Of a stretch of 64,000 nt of DNA, positions 55,558-64,000 are shown in pieces. The DNA is taken from NCBI GenBank assembly GCA_028279475.1, contig JANQNR010000010.1, positions 1 through 64,000 on the forward strand, in the 5' to 3' direction. Under the pieces are notes generated by a model. The model was not told the DNA's origin. It worked only from the letters and a program-made list of their open reading frames with translations, and did not search any database. Every line of letters begins with the position of its first letter. The stretch's first letter is position 1. Made by a program: the position numbers and the translations under genes. The DNA is from Rickettsiales bacterium (GTDB lineage: Bacteria; Pseudomonadota; Alphaproteobacteria; Rickettsiales; UBA998).

Positions 55558-56889
55558 ATGGTATGTATGGATATTGTTTCTCCCCAAAGTCCCATTCCCA
55601 CTCCCCCACCTCCTGCCGGTTATTCCGACGCTGGCTCAATGGATGATGGAGGCTATCCTCGCGACTTCGTGACTTCGTTACAAACGACCATCGACGAACA
55701 TGGATCCGGTGCCAGCGCCGCTTTAATACTGATTTCGTTAAATAATCTGCCGATGATTATCAGCGGCTTCGGCCATCAGGAAAGTGAAGAAGCGATCCTG
55801 AAACTCACCAGCACCTTAAAGGAATTATTGCAAACTCGTCAGAACAGTGAAGCAGAATGCAATATCTTTCGTATTCAGAAAGACCAGCTGGCCATTATTA
55901 TTGAAGATAAGCGCACCTTGACTTTCGACAACCATGTACAGGATATCGGTCGCCATATCCAAGCATTCGGCTACGAATCCAGCTATGGTACGATTCATAT
56001 TCTGGCGTCCATTGCCAGCGTCACCCTGCCGGAAAGCACCGTCTCCGCCAGTGAAATCGTCAATCAGGCCTATGTTGCTGTCAAAAACTGCGGGGGCATT
56101 CAGAGCAACGATTTTGAACCCGTGCTCAGCAATGCCTCCAATAGCCGCAAAGAAATGAACATGGTGAATTACATCACCAAGGCAATTAAGGATGGTCAGT
56201 TCTGTATGGCATTCCAACCCATCATCAGTTCCTCCAATGGTGAGATTGCCTATTATGAAGCGTTGCTACGCTTAATGAAAGACGACGGTGATCTGGCAAC
56301 GGCCGGACCACTTATCCCCATCGCAGAACGTATGGGACTCATTGATATTATCGACGAGCTGGTGCTGGAAATGATCGTTGAGGATTTACGCAATGATCCA
56401 GCACTGCATGTATCCTTTAATGTCTCCAATCTGACGGCAAACAGCACGGCCTGGCTGAATAAATTTAATCAGATAGCGAAAGAGCACCCGGAAATTGTCT
56501 CTCGCATGATGGTGGAAATCACCGAAACTGCTGTCCATCTGGACTTGCGGCGCACCGCCTATTTCGTTGCCGCCATTCAGGCACAGGGAGCGAAAGTGGC
56601 ATTGGATGATTTCGGGTCCGGCTATACTTCGTTCCGCCAGTTAAAAACATTATCGGTAGACGTGGTCAAGATTGACGGGATTTTTATCCGGGATCTGGTC
56701 ACGAATCATGACAATCACCTGTTCATCAAAACCATGCTCGACTTTACGAACGGGTTCGGGCTGGAAACGGTCGCTGAATTTGTTGAGAATGGCGAAACCG
56801 CTAAGATGCTCATGGATCTTGGGGTCAACTACATGCAAGGCTATTATTTTGGCTTTCCTGAAGTGCGGCGGATTTTGGGGCAGGATTAA
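55558..56889 (+). CDS. EAL-domain cyclic di-GMP phosphodiesterase with degenerate GGDEF
   Basis: 443 residues, soluble. N-terminal ~35-190 has the fold of a GGDEF domain without the motif. The EAL domain (~205-443) keeps the catalytic set: Glu234 in YEALLR, Asn288 in SFNVSN, Glu320/Glu323 in VEITET, Asp350/Asp351 in LDDFGSGY, Lys371 in VKIDG and the Glu of LETVAEFVE. It should therefore break down c-di-GMP. No active diguanylate cyclase is in the window. The intergenic sequence before it (55473-55557) shows no clear signal. ATG 55567 is an alternative start. Confidence 0.9.
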   Translation: MVCMDIVSPQSPIPTPPPPAGYSDAGSMDDGGYPRDFVTSLQTTIDEHGSGASAALILISLNNLPMIISGFGHQESEEAILKLTSTLKELLQTRQNSEAECNIFRIQKDQLAIIIEDKRTLTFDNHVQDIGRHIQAFGYESSYGTIHILASIASVTLPESTVSASEIVNQAYVAVKNCGGIQSNDFEPVLSNASNSRKEMNMVNYITKAIKDGQFCMAFQPIISSSNGEIAYYEALLRLMKDDGDLATAGPLIPIAERMGLIDIIDELVLEMIVEDLRNDPALHVSFNVSNLTANSTAWLNKFNQIAKEHPEIVSRMMVEITETAVHLDLRRTAYFVAAIQAQGAKVALDDFGSGYTSFRQLKTLSVDVVKIDGIFIRDLVTNHDNHLFIKTMLDFTNGFGLETVAEFVENGETAKMLMDLGVNYMQGYYFGFPEVRRILGQD

Positions 56890-56905
56890 TGCCTGCCCCC
56901 TCCCT

Positions 56906-57433
56906 TCAGTTAATGACCCGCGCTTGCGCCGCAGCATTCACCACCGCCGCAATACGGATGGATGACTGAATACCGGATTTTGTGACACCCGCTTTCTCGA
57001 CTTCACGCACATGTGCGTCGATACACATCCCGCAGCCATTGATGGCGGATACGGCCAGACTCATCAACTCGAAATCAATCTTGGATATACCGGGCGATCC
57101 AATCACATTCATGCGAAGATTGGCCGGCATTTTAGCATAATCCTTATCGCTCGCCAGATGCACAAAGCGATAATAGATATTATTCATCCCCATAATGGTT
57201 GTGGCAGCCTTCGCCGCGTGACGTTCTTCATCAGACAGTACTGCTGATGCCTCTGACTCTATGGCAGCGATCACATCCGCCTGCTGTGTTGCATAAGCTG
57301 ACGCAAGTGCGATGCCCAACATCTGATTCTGATTCAACCCTTCAGCACCTTCCTCTGAGAGTACATTGCCCAGATTGATTTTAATGTCCTTGGCATAATC
57401 CTCAAGAGAAGCTCTTAATTCCTGTAGATTCAT
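56906..57433 (-). CDS. ahpD: AhpD-type alkylhydroperoxidase
   Basis: 175 residues, the CMD-fold AhpD family. Cys134 and Cys137 in NGCGMCIDAH with His141 form the thiol relay; the MGMNNIYYRFVHL block is also typical. AhpD either reduces AhpC or acts as a weak peroxidase. AAAGGAG lies before the ATG. It follows ahpC after a hairpin; no ahpF is present, so AhpD is the likely electron donor to AhpC. Confidence 0.95.
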   Translation of the reverse strand: MNLQELRASLEDYAKDIKINLGNVLSEEGAEGLNQNQMLGIALASAYATQQADVIAAIESEASAVLSDEERHAAKAATTIMGMNNIYYRFVHLASDKDYAKMPANLRMNVIGSPGISKIDFELMSLAVSAINGCGMCIDAHVREVEKAGVTKSGIQSSIRIAAVVNAAAQARVIN

Positions 57434-57457
57434 AATAGTCTCCTTTATTGTTTATTT

Positions 57458-57478
57458 GGGAGAGGACTCGCCTCTCCC
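57458..57478 (-). promoter_or_regulatory. Intercistronic hairpin between ahpC and ahpD
   Basis: GGGAGAGG and CCTCTCCC form a perfect 8-bp stem with a 5-base loop. It is not followed by a T run, so it more likely protects the ahpC 3' end or partly attenuates ahpD than ends transcription. Confidence 0.6.
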
Positions 57479-57495
57479 GGTTATGTTCGTGACGC

Positions 57496-58071
57496 TTATG
57501 CTGCGTCTGATGTTGCATCATTGAGATCAATCGTCTCTTCCCCCTTGCTCCAGTTGCAAGGACAGAGTTCATCCGTTTGCAATGCATCCAGTACGCGCAA
57601 CACCTCTTTGGGGTTACGCCCGACATTCAGGTCATTGACACTGACATGGCGGATGATCCCATCCGGATCGACAATGAAGGTCGCACGTTGCGCCACACCT
57701 TCCTGCGGATCCAGAACCCCCAGAGCGCTGGTCAACTCACGCTTCACATCCGCCAGTAATGGGAATGGCAGGTCACGCAACTCTTCCTGATGCTTGCGCC
57801 ATGCCCAGTGAACAAACTCACTATCCGTACTGCCGCCCAGCACCTGCGTATCGCGATCCTTGAATTCTTCGTTCAGTTCACCGAAAGCTGCAATCTCGGT
57901 CGGGCAGACGAAGGTAAAGTCCTTAGGATAGAAAAAGACCACCAGCCACTTGCCCACATAGGACGCATTATGGACATCAATAAACACATTATCGATGGTG
58001 ATCTGCTCCAGCGGCAACGCCGCCGTTGCTTTAACATTAAAGGTTGGAAATGGATTGCCGACTCCTAACAT
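57496..58071 (-). CDS. ahpC: Alkyl hydroperoxide reductase / peroxiredoxin AhpC
   Basis: 191 residues from ATG 58071, which has AAGGAG eight bases upstream. Peroxidatic Cys56 in DFTFVCPTEI; Cys170 and Cys172 in DELCPCNWSKGE as resolving/partner thiols. Reduces H2O2 and organic peroxides, with reducing power probably from AhpD. It is the second gene of an operon whose first gene is a 47-residue thiol peptide, divergent from oxyR. Confidence 0.96.
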   Translation of the reverse strand: MLGVGNPFPTFNVKATAALPLEQITIDNVFIDVHNASYVGKWLVVFFYPKDFTFVCPTEIAAFGELNEEFKDRDTQVLGGSTDSEFVHWAWRKHQEELRDLPFPLLADVKRELTSALGVLDPQEGVAQRATFIVDPDGIIRHVSVNDLNVGRNPKEVLRVLDALQTDELCPCNWSKGEETIDLNDATSDAA

Positions 58072-58084
58072 AGTTTTATACTCC

Positions 58085-58228
58085 TTAGTTGATGAATTGG
58101 TCATGCAGTAACGCCCCTTCCACGGATGGCGTCATACATCCGCAATCCTCTTTGGCCTGTTCAGGACTAAGACGGACTTCCTGCGCCTCCATAAGGCATT
58201 TCAGGATGGTTGCTTCTTGATCTGACAT
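58085..58228 (-). CDS. 47-residue cysteine-containing peptide at the head of the ahp operon
   Basis: MSDQEATILKCLMEAQEVRL then SPEQAKEDCGCMTPSVEG and ending LLHDQFIN. Strong ribosome site (AAGGAG seven bases before ATG), and its TAA overlaps the ahpC ribosome site, so the two are coupled. Cys11, Cys29 and Cys31 (CxC) could be redox-active or bind metal. No family recognised. Position between OxyR and AhpC points to a role in peroxide stress. Confidence 0.7.
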   Translation of the reverse strand: MSDQEATILKCLMEAQEVRLSPEQAKEDCGCMTPSVEGALLHDQFIN

Positions 58229-58310
58229 TGTACACTCCTTGGTTTCTGCGTTACGAGTTCACTATACGTGCGGCCATTTGATATGTATAATATATTGATT
58301 TTATATTTTT

Positions 58311-58327
58311 CATAAGTTATTCTTATG
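58311..58327. promoter_or_regulatory. Inverted repeat, candidate OxyR operator
   Basis: CATAAG-TTATT-CTTATG is a perfect 6+6 inverted repeat ending two bases before the oxyR ATG, inside the A/T-rich gap of about 100 bp between oxyR and the ahp operon. LysR-type regulators bind such dyads, usually in the shared region of divergent genes. Its closeness to the ATG would fit autorepression. Confidence 0.5.
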
Positions 58328-58329
58328 AT

Positions 58330-59226
58330 ATGAATTTGCGCGACCTCACCTACTTCGTTGCCGTCGCCGAGCACCGGCATTTCGGTCAGGCGGCACAGGC
58401 CTGCCATGTCAGCCAACCAGCGCTAAGCATGCAAATCCGTAAGCTGGAAGAACAGCTCGGCGTTACCCTGTTTGAACGCCGTCGCAAGCACATCATGCTA
58501 ACCCCCATTGGCGAAGACATGCTCACCCGCGCCCGCACCATTATTCAGGATGTGGACGCACTGAAGACCCTGGCACAACAGCATCAAAACCCACTGGCCG
58601 GCACCTTTCGCCTCGGTGCGTTTCCGACGCTGGCTCCTTATTTTCTACCGGACATCTTACCACCCATCCGTGAAGCATTGCCGGATTTGCGGTTATTGCT
58701 CACAGAAGAAAAAACGGACGTGTTGCTGAGTGCATTAGAAGATGGGACGCTGGATGCGGCGTTACTGGCACTGCCTGTCCCCGATGATCGCCTCGAGTCA
58801 CATATCCTGTTCGACGACCCATTCCTGCTGGCTGTGCCACCAGATCACCCCTTGGCGCAGGCGGTGCAGGTCACACCGGACGATCTCCATGAGGAACAGT
58901 TATTATTGCTGGAGGACGGCCATTGCCTGCGCGCTCAGGCACTGGATGTATGCCACCTGATGCAACTATCCGAACATCCCGACGTCCGCGCCACCAGCAT
59001 GGAAACCTTACGGCAAATGGTCGCGTCCGGTATCGGGATGACACTGATTCCTCAAATGGCACGGAAACAGGGCGATGGCGTGGTGTATATCCCGTTTGCC
59101 GATCCGGCACCTTCACGCCGAATCGGATTGGTCTGGCGCCCGACCTCTCCACGCCGCCCATGCTGCCGCGCACTTGCAGAGGTGATGGGAAAGGCTGCTG
59201 TTTTCCTTAACAACGACAAAAAATAA
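58330..59226 (+). CDS. oxyR: Hydrogen peroxide-responsive regulator OxyR
   Basis: LysR-type regulator, 298 residues. N-terminal helix-turn-helix (LTYFVAVAEHRHFGQAAQAC, VSQPALSMQIRKLEEQLG). The redox pair Cys199 and Cys208 in DGHCLRAQALDVCHL has the same numbers and spacing as the E. coli sensor disulfide. It faces the ahp operon across ~100 bp. Convergent with clpB, touching it at 59226/59227. Confidence 0.95.
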   Translation: MNLRDLTYFVAVAEHRHFGQAAQACHVSQPALSMQIRKLEEQLGVTLFERRRKHIMLTPIGEDMLTRARTIIQDVDALKTLAQQHQNPLAGTFRLGAFPTLAPYFLPDILPPIREALPDLRLLLTEEKTDVLLSALEDGTLDAALLALPVPDDRLESHILFDDPFLLAVPPDHPLAQAVQVTPDDLHEEQLLLLEDGHCLRAQALDVCHLMQLSEHPDVRATSMETLRQMVASGIGMTLIPQMARKQGDGVVYIPFADPAPSRRIGLVWRPTSPRRPCCRALAEVMGKAAVFLNNDKK

Positions 59227-61920
59227 TTACGCCACTTCCTTACCCTCTCCCACCTCAATCAATAGCCCATCCTTATCGGCACTGACCTGCACCGACGCGC
59301 CGTCGGGGATGGCACCGGAGAGGATATCAGAGGCAAGTTGGTTCTCCAGATGCTTCTGAATCACGCGCTTGAGTGGGCGGGCACCATAGACCGGATCATA
59401 ACCCACCTTCGCCAGCCAGTCATAGGCAAGGTCATCCAGACTCAGGGTGATATGGCGCTCCTCCAGCCGCGTCTGCAACCGTGCCAGTTGAATCTCGGCA
59501 ATCTCGCGGATGAGGTCGCTCCCCAGCCGGTTAAACAGCACGATCTCATCCAACCGATTGAGAAATTCCGGGCGGAAGGCAGCGCGCACCGCTTCCATGA
59601 CAGCATCGCGTACCTTGGGAGAAATTCCCCCACCGTTTACGGGTGGGGTTAGGGGGGGGCTCCCTGTATCTGCTTCCAGCCCCCCCTCTGTCCCCCCCGC
59701 AAGCGGGGGGGAGGAAAGATCAGGTTGCTCCGCAATATGATGCGCCCCCAGATTGGAAGTCAGGACAATAATGGTCTGGCGAAAATCGACAGTGCGCCCA
59801 TGGCTGTCGGTGAGCCGTCCGTCATCCAGCACTTGCAACAGCACATTGAACACATCGGGATGCGCTTTTTCCACCTCATCAAACAGAATGACCTGATAGG
59901 GGCGGCGACGCACCGCTTCAGTCAACGCGCCCCCCTGCTCATAACCGACATAGCCCGGAGGGGCGCCGATCAGCCGGGCGACGGCATGCTTTTCCATATA
60001 TTCCGACATATCAATGCGCAGCATCGCGCTCTCATCATCAAAGATAAACCGTGCCAACGCTTTGGTCAGTTCGGTCTTACCCACCCCGGTAGGACCCAGA
60101 AACAGGAATGACCCCAGCGGGCGATTCGGATCCTGCAACCCGGCGCGGGAACGACGTACGGCGTTACTCACCGCCACCAGTGCCTCTTCCTGCCCCACTA
60201 CATGCCTGCGCAGTTCGTCCTCGATGCGCAGGAGTTTCTCGCGCTCGCCCTCCAGCATTTTCTCCACCGGAATCCCCGTCCAGCGCGCCACAATCGCGGC
60301 AATATCCTGATCGGTGATGGCCTCACGCACCATGCTGTTTTCTGCTTCTTTATTGCCTTCATTATGCTCAGCCTGTTCCAGCTGCTTTTCCAGTTCGGGA
60401 ATGATGCCGTAGGCGATTTCACCGGCCTTAGCCAAATCGCCCTCACGTTGAGCGCGTTCCAGGTCAGCGCGTGCCGCATCCAGCTTTTCCTTCACCTCGC
60501 TGGAATCGGCAAGACGTGCTTTCTCAGCCTGCCAGCGTGCATTCAGGTCGAGCGATGTGGTCTCTAGTTCCTTCAGTTCCTCACTCAATCTTTCCAGCCG
60601 TTCCTTAGAGGCGTCATCGGTTTCTTTTTTGAGCGCCTCCGCCTCGATTTTGAGTTGAATGATTTTGCGGTCTAGCTCGTCCAGCTCTTCCGGCTTGCTG
60701 TCTACTTCCATGCGCAGCCGGGACGCCGCTTCATCCATCAGGTCGATGGCTTTATCGGGCAGGAAGCGGTCGGTAATATAACGATTAGAAAGCGTGGCTG
60801 CCGCTACAATTGCACCGTCGGTAATGCGCACTCCGTGATGCACCTCGTATTTTTCTTTTAAGCCCCGCAGGATGGACACGGTGTCCTCGACTGTCGGTTC
60901 GGCAACAAACACCGATTGAAACCGCCGTGCTAGCGCCGCATCTTTTTCAATATGCTGGCGGTACTCATCCAGCGTGGTTGCCCCGACGCAATGTAGTTCT
61001 CCACGTGCCAGTGCTGGCTTCAACAGGTTGGACGCATCCATCGCACCCTCGGATGCTCCGGCGCCGACCAGCGTGTGCAGTTCGTCAATGAACAGAATGA
61101 CCTCGCCTTCCTGCGCGTGAATCTCGGAGAGTACCGCTTTCAGCCGCTCTTCAAATTCACCACGAAACTTTGCCCCGGCAATCAATGCACCTAAATCGAG
61201 CGCCAACAGCTTTTTGCCACGGATCGTTTCCGGTACATCTTCGCTCACAATGCGCTGAGCCAGTCCCTCAATGATCGCGGTTTTCCCCACGCCCGGTTCC
61301 CCGATCAGCACCGGATTATTCTTGGTGCGGCGTGAGAGCACCTGCATGGTGCGCCGTATCTCTTCATCGCGGCCAATCACCGGGTCCAGCCTGTTCTCTT
61401 CCGCCAGTGCAGTAAAATCCTTAGTGTATTTCTCCAGCGCCTGATACTGATCTTCAGCATTGGCTGACTGTGCTTTTCGCCCGCCGCGCATCTCTTTGAT
61501 CGCCGTCTTTAATGACGTTGGCGTGATCCCTGCGTCCTTGATCGCTTCCGCCGCTTTGCCATCCTGCTGCGCGAGCGCTAACAGGAACATCTCAACGGTC
61601 ACAAACTCATCGCCTTCTTTCTGTGATAATTCTTCCGCCGCGCCGATGAGCTTGGCGGTCGCCGGATCGAGCATCAGATTGCCTGCCCCGCCGCCGGAGA
61701 CAGACGGCTGCGCTGTGAGCAACGCCTCTGTGGCCTGCTGGAGTTGCTCGACATTTCCACCGGCGGCTTGCAACAAATGCCGCGAGGCTTTATCCATCTG
61801 CTTCAAGGCGGCAATCAGGATATGCTCCGGCAGAAACCGCTGATGGTCGCGGCGCAGCGCCTCCGCCTGTGCCGATTGCATGAGTTGTTTAGCGGCGTCG
61901 GTATATTTCTCAATTTGCAT
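59227..61920 (-). CDS. clpB: ClpB disaggregase with a repeat-encoded insert in the second AAA domain
   Basis: Hsp104/ClpB chaperone. Start at 61920 ([12 protein letters not shown]) with AGGAG seven bases before; 897 residues. N-domain (~1-145), AAA1 with [10 protein letters not shown], coiled-coil middle domain (~400-525), AAA2 with [27 protein letters not shown] and arginine-finger region [11 protein letters not shown]. Residues ~735-766 (SSPPLAGG...LTPPVNGGG) come from a G/C-rich palindrome at 59625-59716, placed between [13 protein letters not shown] and [10 protein letters not shown]. Without it the length matches normal ClpB, and all catalytic motifs remain in frame. Confidence 0.97.
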   Translation of the reverse strand: MQIEKYTDAAKQLMQSAQAEALRRDHQRFLPEHILIAALKQMDKASRHLLQAAGGNVEQLQQATEALLTAQPSVSGGGAGNLMLDPATAKLIGAAEELSQKEGDEFVTVEMFLLALAQQDGKAAEAIKDAGITPTSLKTAIKEMRGGRKAQSANAEDQYQALEKYTKDFTALAEENRLDPVIGRDEEIRRTMQVLSRRTKNNPVLIGEPGVGKTAIIEGLAQRIVSEDVPETIRGKKLLALDLGALIAGAKFRGEFEERLKAVLSEIHAQEGEVILFIDELHTLVGAGASEGAMDASNLLKPALARGELHCVGATTLDEYRQHIEKDAALARRFQSVFVAEPTVEDTVSILRGLKEKYEVHHGVRITDGAIVAAATLSNRYITDRFLPDKAIDLMDEAASRLRMEVDSKPEELDELDRKIIQLKIEAEALKKETDDASKERLERLSEELKELETTSLDLNARWQAEKARLADSSEVKEKLDAARADLERAQREGDLAKAGEIAYGIIPELEKQLEQAEHNEGNKEAENSMVREAITDQDIAAIVARWTGIPVEKMLEGEREKLLRIEDELRRHVVGQEEALVAVSNAVRRSRAGLQDPNRPLGSFLFLGPTGVGKTELTKALARFIFDDESAMLRIDMSEYMEKHAVARLIGAPPGYVGYEQGGALTEAVRRRPYQVILFDEVEKAHPDVFNVLLQVLDDGRLTDSHGRTVDFRQTIIVLTSNLGAHHIAEQPDLSSPPLAGGTEGGLEADTGSPPLTPPVNGGGISPKVRDAVMEAVRAAFRPEFLNRLDEIVLFNRLGSDLIREIAEIQLARLQTRLEERHITLSLDDLAYDWLAKVGYDPVYGARPLKRVIQKHLENQLASDILSGAIPDGASVQVSADKDGLLIEVGEGKEVA
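59625..59716. repeat. G/C-rich palindromic element, type B, in frame inside clpB
   Basis: TTCCCCCACCGTTTACGGG and TGGGGTTAGGGGGGGGCTC on the left; GCCCCCCCTCTGTCCCCC and CCGCAAGCGGGGGGGAGGA on the right. Arms and layout match 52710-52830 and 30217-30386. The codons across it are all sense and give a Pro/Gly-rich peptide. Confidence 0.9.
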
Positions 61921-61972
61921 GAAACTGCTCCTGCACTGTACTGTTTCGCTTATCAGTGATATAGTTATAGGT

Positions 61973-62752
61973 ATGAACTGGCTCAAGTCCCTAAATAGCG
62001 GTATTCTGTGTCTGCTTATTATGTGTGGTGTTCCTGCCCACGCGCTCGACATCATTAACCCGACCGAAACTGAAAAAGCCTCCTACCGCATCTATTATAC
62101 CGGCATTCCAGTGGGGAAACTCTGGTTCTGGTGGGAAGCCAATGATGAGTATTACAAAATCACCGCCTCGGTCAAAACCTCTGGAGTCGTGCGGCTGTTC
62201 AATAAGCAAAAACGGCTGGCGGAAGTGTCAGGCAAACGGGATGGCAGCCAGTTTGTTCCCATCCATTATCACGCCAGCGTGACCTACCCGCACAAGCAGC
62301 GCAGTACCGACATGGCTTATGATAATCATCGGCTGCAGCAAGTGGTCAATACGCCACCCAACGACCTGGAACTGAACGACGCCCAAAAGGCACGGGCGCT
62401 GGATCCGCTAAGCGTTATGCTGCAATTGCTGGTGTTTATGCGTGAACCACCGGAAGCGGAAGAACTCTATGCGAACGAAATCTATGACGGCAAGCGGTTG
62501 TTGCGTGGCTACGCGATTCCACATCATGCACCCTCGACGGAGTGTTTGCTCCCCTGCCGCACCTACGCGCTCTATCGCAAACCGTTGCTGGGTTATGATG
62601 AGGATGACCTGAAAAATTATCGGGATGGGGAACCACCACTCTATTTACGCCATAACCCAACTGTGTCGCACTTCCCTATCTCTTTGACTGCCGAAGCGCC
62701 ACTGGGCACAGTAGTCGTCAAGCGGGTTGAAGAAGAAGAGGAAAGGGAGTAG
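61973..62752 (+). CDS. DUF3108 secreted protein
   Basis: 259 residues from ATG 61973, which gives a good signal peptide ([20 protein letters not shown], cleavage near AHA-LD); an earlier frame start at 61880 lies inside the clpB leader. The mature part has [28 protein letters not shown], and [14 protein letters not shown], typical of DUF3108, a beta-rich periplasmic/outer-membrane family of unknown function found in Alphaproteobacteria. It is divergent from clpB by 52 bp. No typical ribosome site precedes it. Confidence 0.8.
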   Translation: MNWLKSLNSGILCLLIMCGVPAHALDIINPTETEKASYRIYYTGIPVGKLWFWWEANDEYYKITASVKTSGVVRLFNKQKRLAEVSGKRDGSQFVPIHYHASVTYPHKQRSTDMAYDNHRLQQVVNTPPNDLELNDAQKARALDPLSVMLQLLVFMREPPEAEELYANEIYDGKRLLRGYAIPHHAPSTECLLPCRTYALYRKPLLGYDEDDLKNYRDGEPPLYLRHNPTVSHFPISLTAEAPLGTVVVKRVEEEEERE

Positions 62753-62757
62753 GTTTT

Positions 62758-62886
62758 CCACTCTCCCCTTGCGGGAGAGTCGGAGAGCGCAACGCGCGAT
62801 CCGGTGAGGGGTAAACATAGCACCCCTCACCCAATCGACCGGCGCTATCGCTTGGTCTCTTGGACTCTCCCGCAAGGGGAGAGTGG
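62758..62886. mobile_element. 129-bp MITE-like element with 24-bp perfect terminal inverted repeats
   Basis: Ends CCACTCTCCCCTTGCGGGAG and CTCCCGCAAGGGGAGAGTGG, perfect over 24 bp. Inside it shares GAGTCGGAGAGC, GATCCGGTGAGGGGT, CACCCAATCGACC and TCTCTTGGACTC with the longer element at 47437-47718. No coding capacity. It sits between DUF3108 and the dehydrogenase gene, starting 6 bp after the DUF3108 stop. Confidence 0.85.
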
Positions 62887-62913
62887 ATTCATATTAGTAG
62901 GGGAGAACACACC

Positions 62914-63699
62914 ATGACACTCACAGGGAAGACCGCACTCGTCACCGGATCAACGAGCGGGATAGGACAAGGAATTGCACAGACGCTGGCGGCGGCAGGC
63001 TGTAACATTGTGCTGAATGGATTTGGTGACGCAGACGCGATTGAAAAAGATCGTGTGGCATTAGAATCCACGCACGGCATCAAAGCTCTCTATAACGGCG
63101 CCGATTTGACCAAGCCCGATGCCATTGAAGCATTGATGCAGGAGGCAGTGGAGATATTAGGTGGTGTCGATATCCTGATCAATAATGCCGGGGTGCAGTA
63201 CGTATCACCAGTCGAGGAATTTCCGGTGGCGAAATGGGATCTGATCATCAGTCTGAACCTTACTGCCGCCTTCCACACCATTCGCCATGCCGTGCCGACG
63301 ATGAAAGAGAAGGGGTGGGGACGCATTATCAATATTGCCTCGGCGCATGCGCTGGTGGCCTCACCCTATAAATCCGCCTATGTCGCTGCCAAGCATGGGA
63401 TCGCCGGACTGACCAAAGTGATTGCACTGGAAGGGGCACAACACGGCATCACCTGCAACGCGATTTGTCCGGGGTATGTATGGACGCCACTAGTAGAAGG
63501 ACAAGTAGCCGATACGGCCAAGGCGCGGGGCATTAGTGAAGAGGAAGTCAAGAAAGACGTGCTCCTCGCCGCACAACCGACCAAGGAATTCACCACGACG
63601 GATCAGCTTGGCGCACTGGCTGTCTTTCTGTGCTCCGATGGTGCCTGTAACATCACCGGCACCTTGCTCCCTGCTGATGGTGGTTGGACAGCGCAATAA
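62914..63699 (+). CDS. bdhA: 3-hydroxybutyrate dehydrogenase
   Basis: Short-chain dehydrogenase, 261 residues. TGSTSGIGQGIA binds NAD, INNAG follows, and the catalytic triad is Ser143, Tyr156, Lys160. The substrate-side motifs HGITCNAICPGYVWTPLVEGQ and C-terminal TGTLLPADGGWTAQ are those of BdhA, which oxidises 3-hydroxybutyrate from PHB breakdown. Start at 62914 has GGGGAG upstream; a longer frame to 62860 runs into the repeat and is rejected. PHB genes are not adjacent. Confidence 0.92.
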   Translation: MTLTGKTALVTGSTSGIGQGIAQTLAAAGCNIVLNGFGDADAIEKDRVALESTHGIKALYNGADLTKPDAIEALMQEAVEILGGVDILINNAGVQYVSPVEEFPVAKWDLIISLNLTAAFHTIRHAVPTMKEKGWGRIINIASAHALVASPYKSAYVAAKHGIAGLTKVIALEGAQHGITCNAICPGYVWTPLVEGQVADTAKARGISEEEVKKDVLLAAQPTKEFTTTDQLGALAVFLCSDGACNITGTLLPADGGWTAQ

Positions 63700-63776
63700 G
63701 CCATCTCATGCCCAAAATTACGCAGAACTGCTATATATGCTGGCACGGTGCAAAACAATCCTGTATAATTAACAGT

Positions 63777-64000
63777 ATGAACCTACTGACTTCTTTCTTT
63801 GCTATACTCCTGCTTACGACCCAAGCTGCCGTGGCGGGGATTCTGGATCAACAACCGTATGACCGCGTGCTGGGTCATGACGATGCCCCGGTGACCATGG
63901 TGGAGTATTCCTCTTTATCCTGTCCGCATTGCGCGCAGTTTCACAACGAGATATTCCCGGAACTGAAAGAAAAATATATTGATTCTGGCAAACTGCGCCT
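63777..64000 (+). CDS. DsbA/thioredoxin-like secreted protein, 3' end beyond window
   Basis: Signal peptide (LLTSFFAILLLTTQAAVAG), then VLGHDDAPVTMVEYSSLSCP followed by HCAQFHNEIFPEL. CPHC is the redox motif of DsbA-family thioredoxins; the ~74 visible residues fit the thioredoxin-4 type that oxidises or handles periplasmic proteins. A TATAAT at 63764-63769 ends seven bases before the ATG and no ribosome site is seen, so the message may be leaderless. The rest of the gene is outside the window. Confidence 0.9.
   Translation, partial: MNLLTSFFAILLLTTQAAVAGILDQQPYDRVLGHDDAPVTMVEYSSLSCPHCAQFHNEIFPELKEKYIDSGKLR

Overview
The window reads as chromosome of an alphaproteobacterium with base composition a little above 50% GC (estimated by eye). 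Pointers are 5-aminolevulinate synthase (C4 haem pathway), fabI-aroC, metX-metW with a nearby chorismate mutase, a sigma-70/DUF1109 pair, an ELM1-family gene next to midA, a DUF3035 lipoprotein with two M16 peptidases, a 17 kDa-antigen-like lipoprotein and a lone gene-transfer-agent-type portal gene. The genus cannot be fixed from sequence reading alone. hldE, tolQRA and a Slam-like beta-barrel protein show a Gram-negative envelope.

Layout. 0-12.6 kb: bamB(partial)-der, rpsP, a glutamyl-tRNA-reductase-like gene, a lytic transglycosylase, ELM1-midA, queF, truB-rpsO, two small unknowns, gyrB. 12.7-14.2 kb: an accessory patch with palindromes, a truncated phage/toxin-type C-terminus, a CPCC cysteine-rich gene, a second candidate immunity gene broken by a stop, and a vestigial copy of the CPCC start. 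14.2-24.7 kb: def-fmt-truA, a 44-residue membrane peptide, ubiA, a Slam-like gene divergent from a CHASE2 cyclase, sigma factor-DUF1109, gap, plsC. 24.7-27.4 kb: palindrome cluster, FitAB-type toxin-antitoxin, orphan portal gene, an unknown gene. 27.4-34.4 kb: hemA (ALAS), ctaA divergent from a haem-copper-oxidase-like gene, lipoprotein, fabI-aroC, ppa. 34.4-46.8 kb: unknown, recG, degenerate PAS-GGDEF protein, phoR-like kinase, M16-M16-pgi-hldE run, YrbG-type antiporter. 46.8-56.9 kb: unknown, composite repeat, secF, nusB-thiL, tolQRA, metX-metW, chorismate mutase, EAL phosphodiesterase. 56.9-64 kb: oxyR divergent from an operon of a 47-residue thiol peptide, ahpC and ahpD; clpB; DUF3108; 3-hydroxybutyrate dehydrogenase; start of a DsbA-like gene.

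The most striking feature is a dense set of palindromic elements of at least five types, between and inside genes. One G/C-rich type sits in frame within clpB and within the oxidase-like gene and a third copy lies just upstream of tolQ; another type supplies the last residues and stop codon of aroC; others touch the stop regions of der and gap. In-frame residence in conserved proteins resembles Rickettsia palindromic elements. Longer composite elements (47.4 and 62.8 kb) share a core and have long terminal inverted repeats.

No tRNA, rRNA, CRISPR array, complete prophage or transposase gene was recognised. Two genes too short for routine calling (44 and 47 codons) are well supported by context, one by a terminator and one by a strong ribosome binding site inside an operon.
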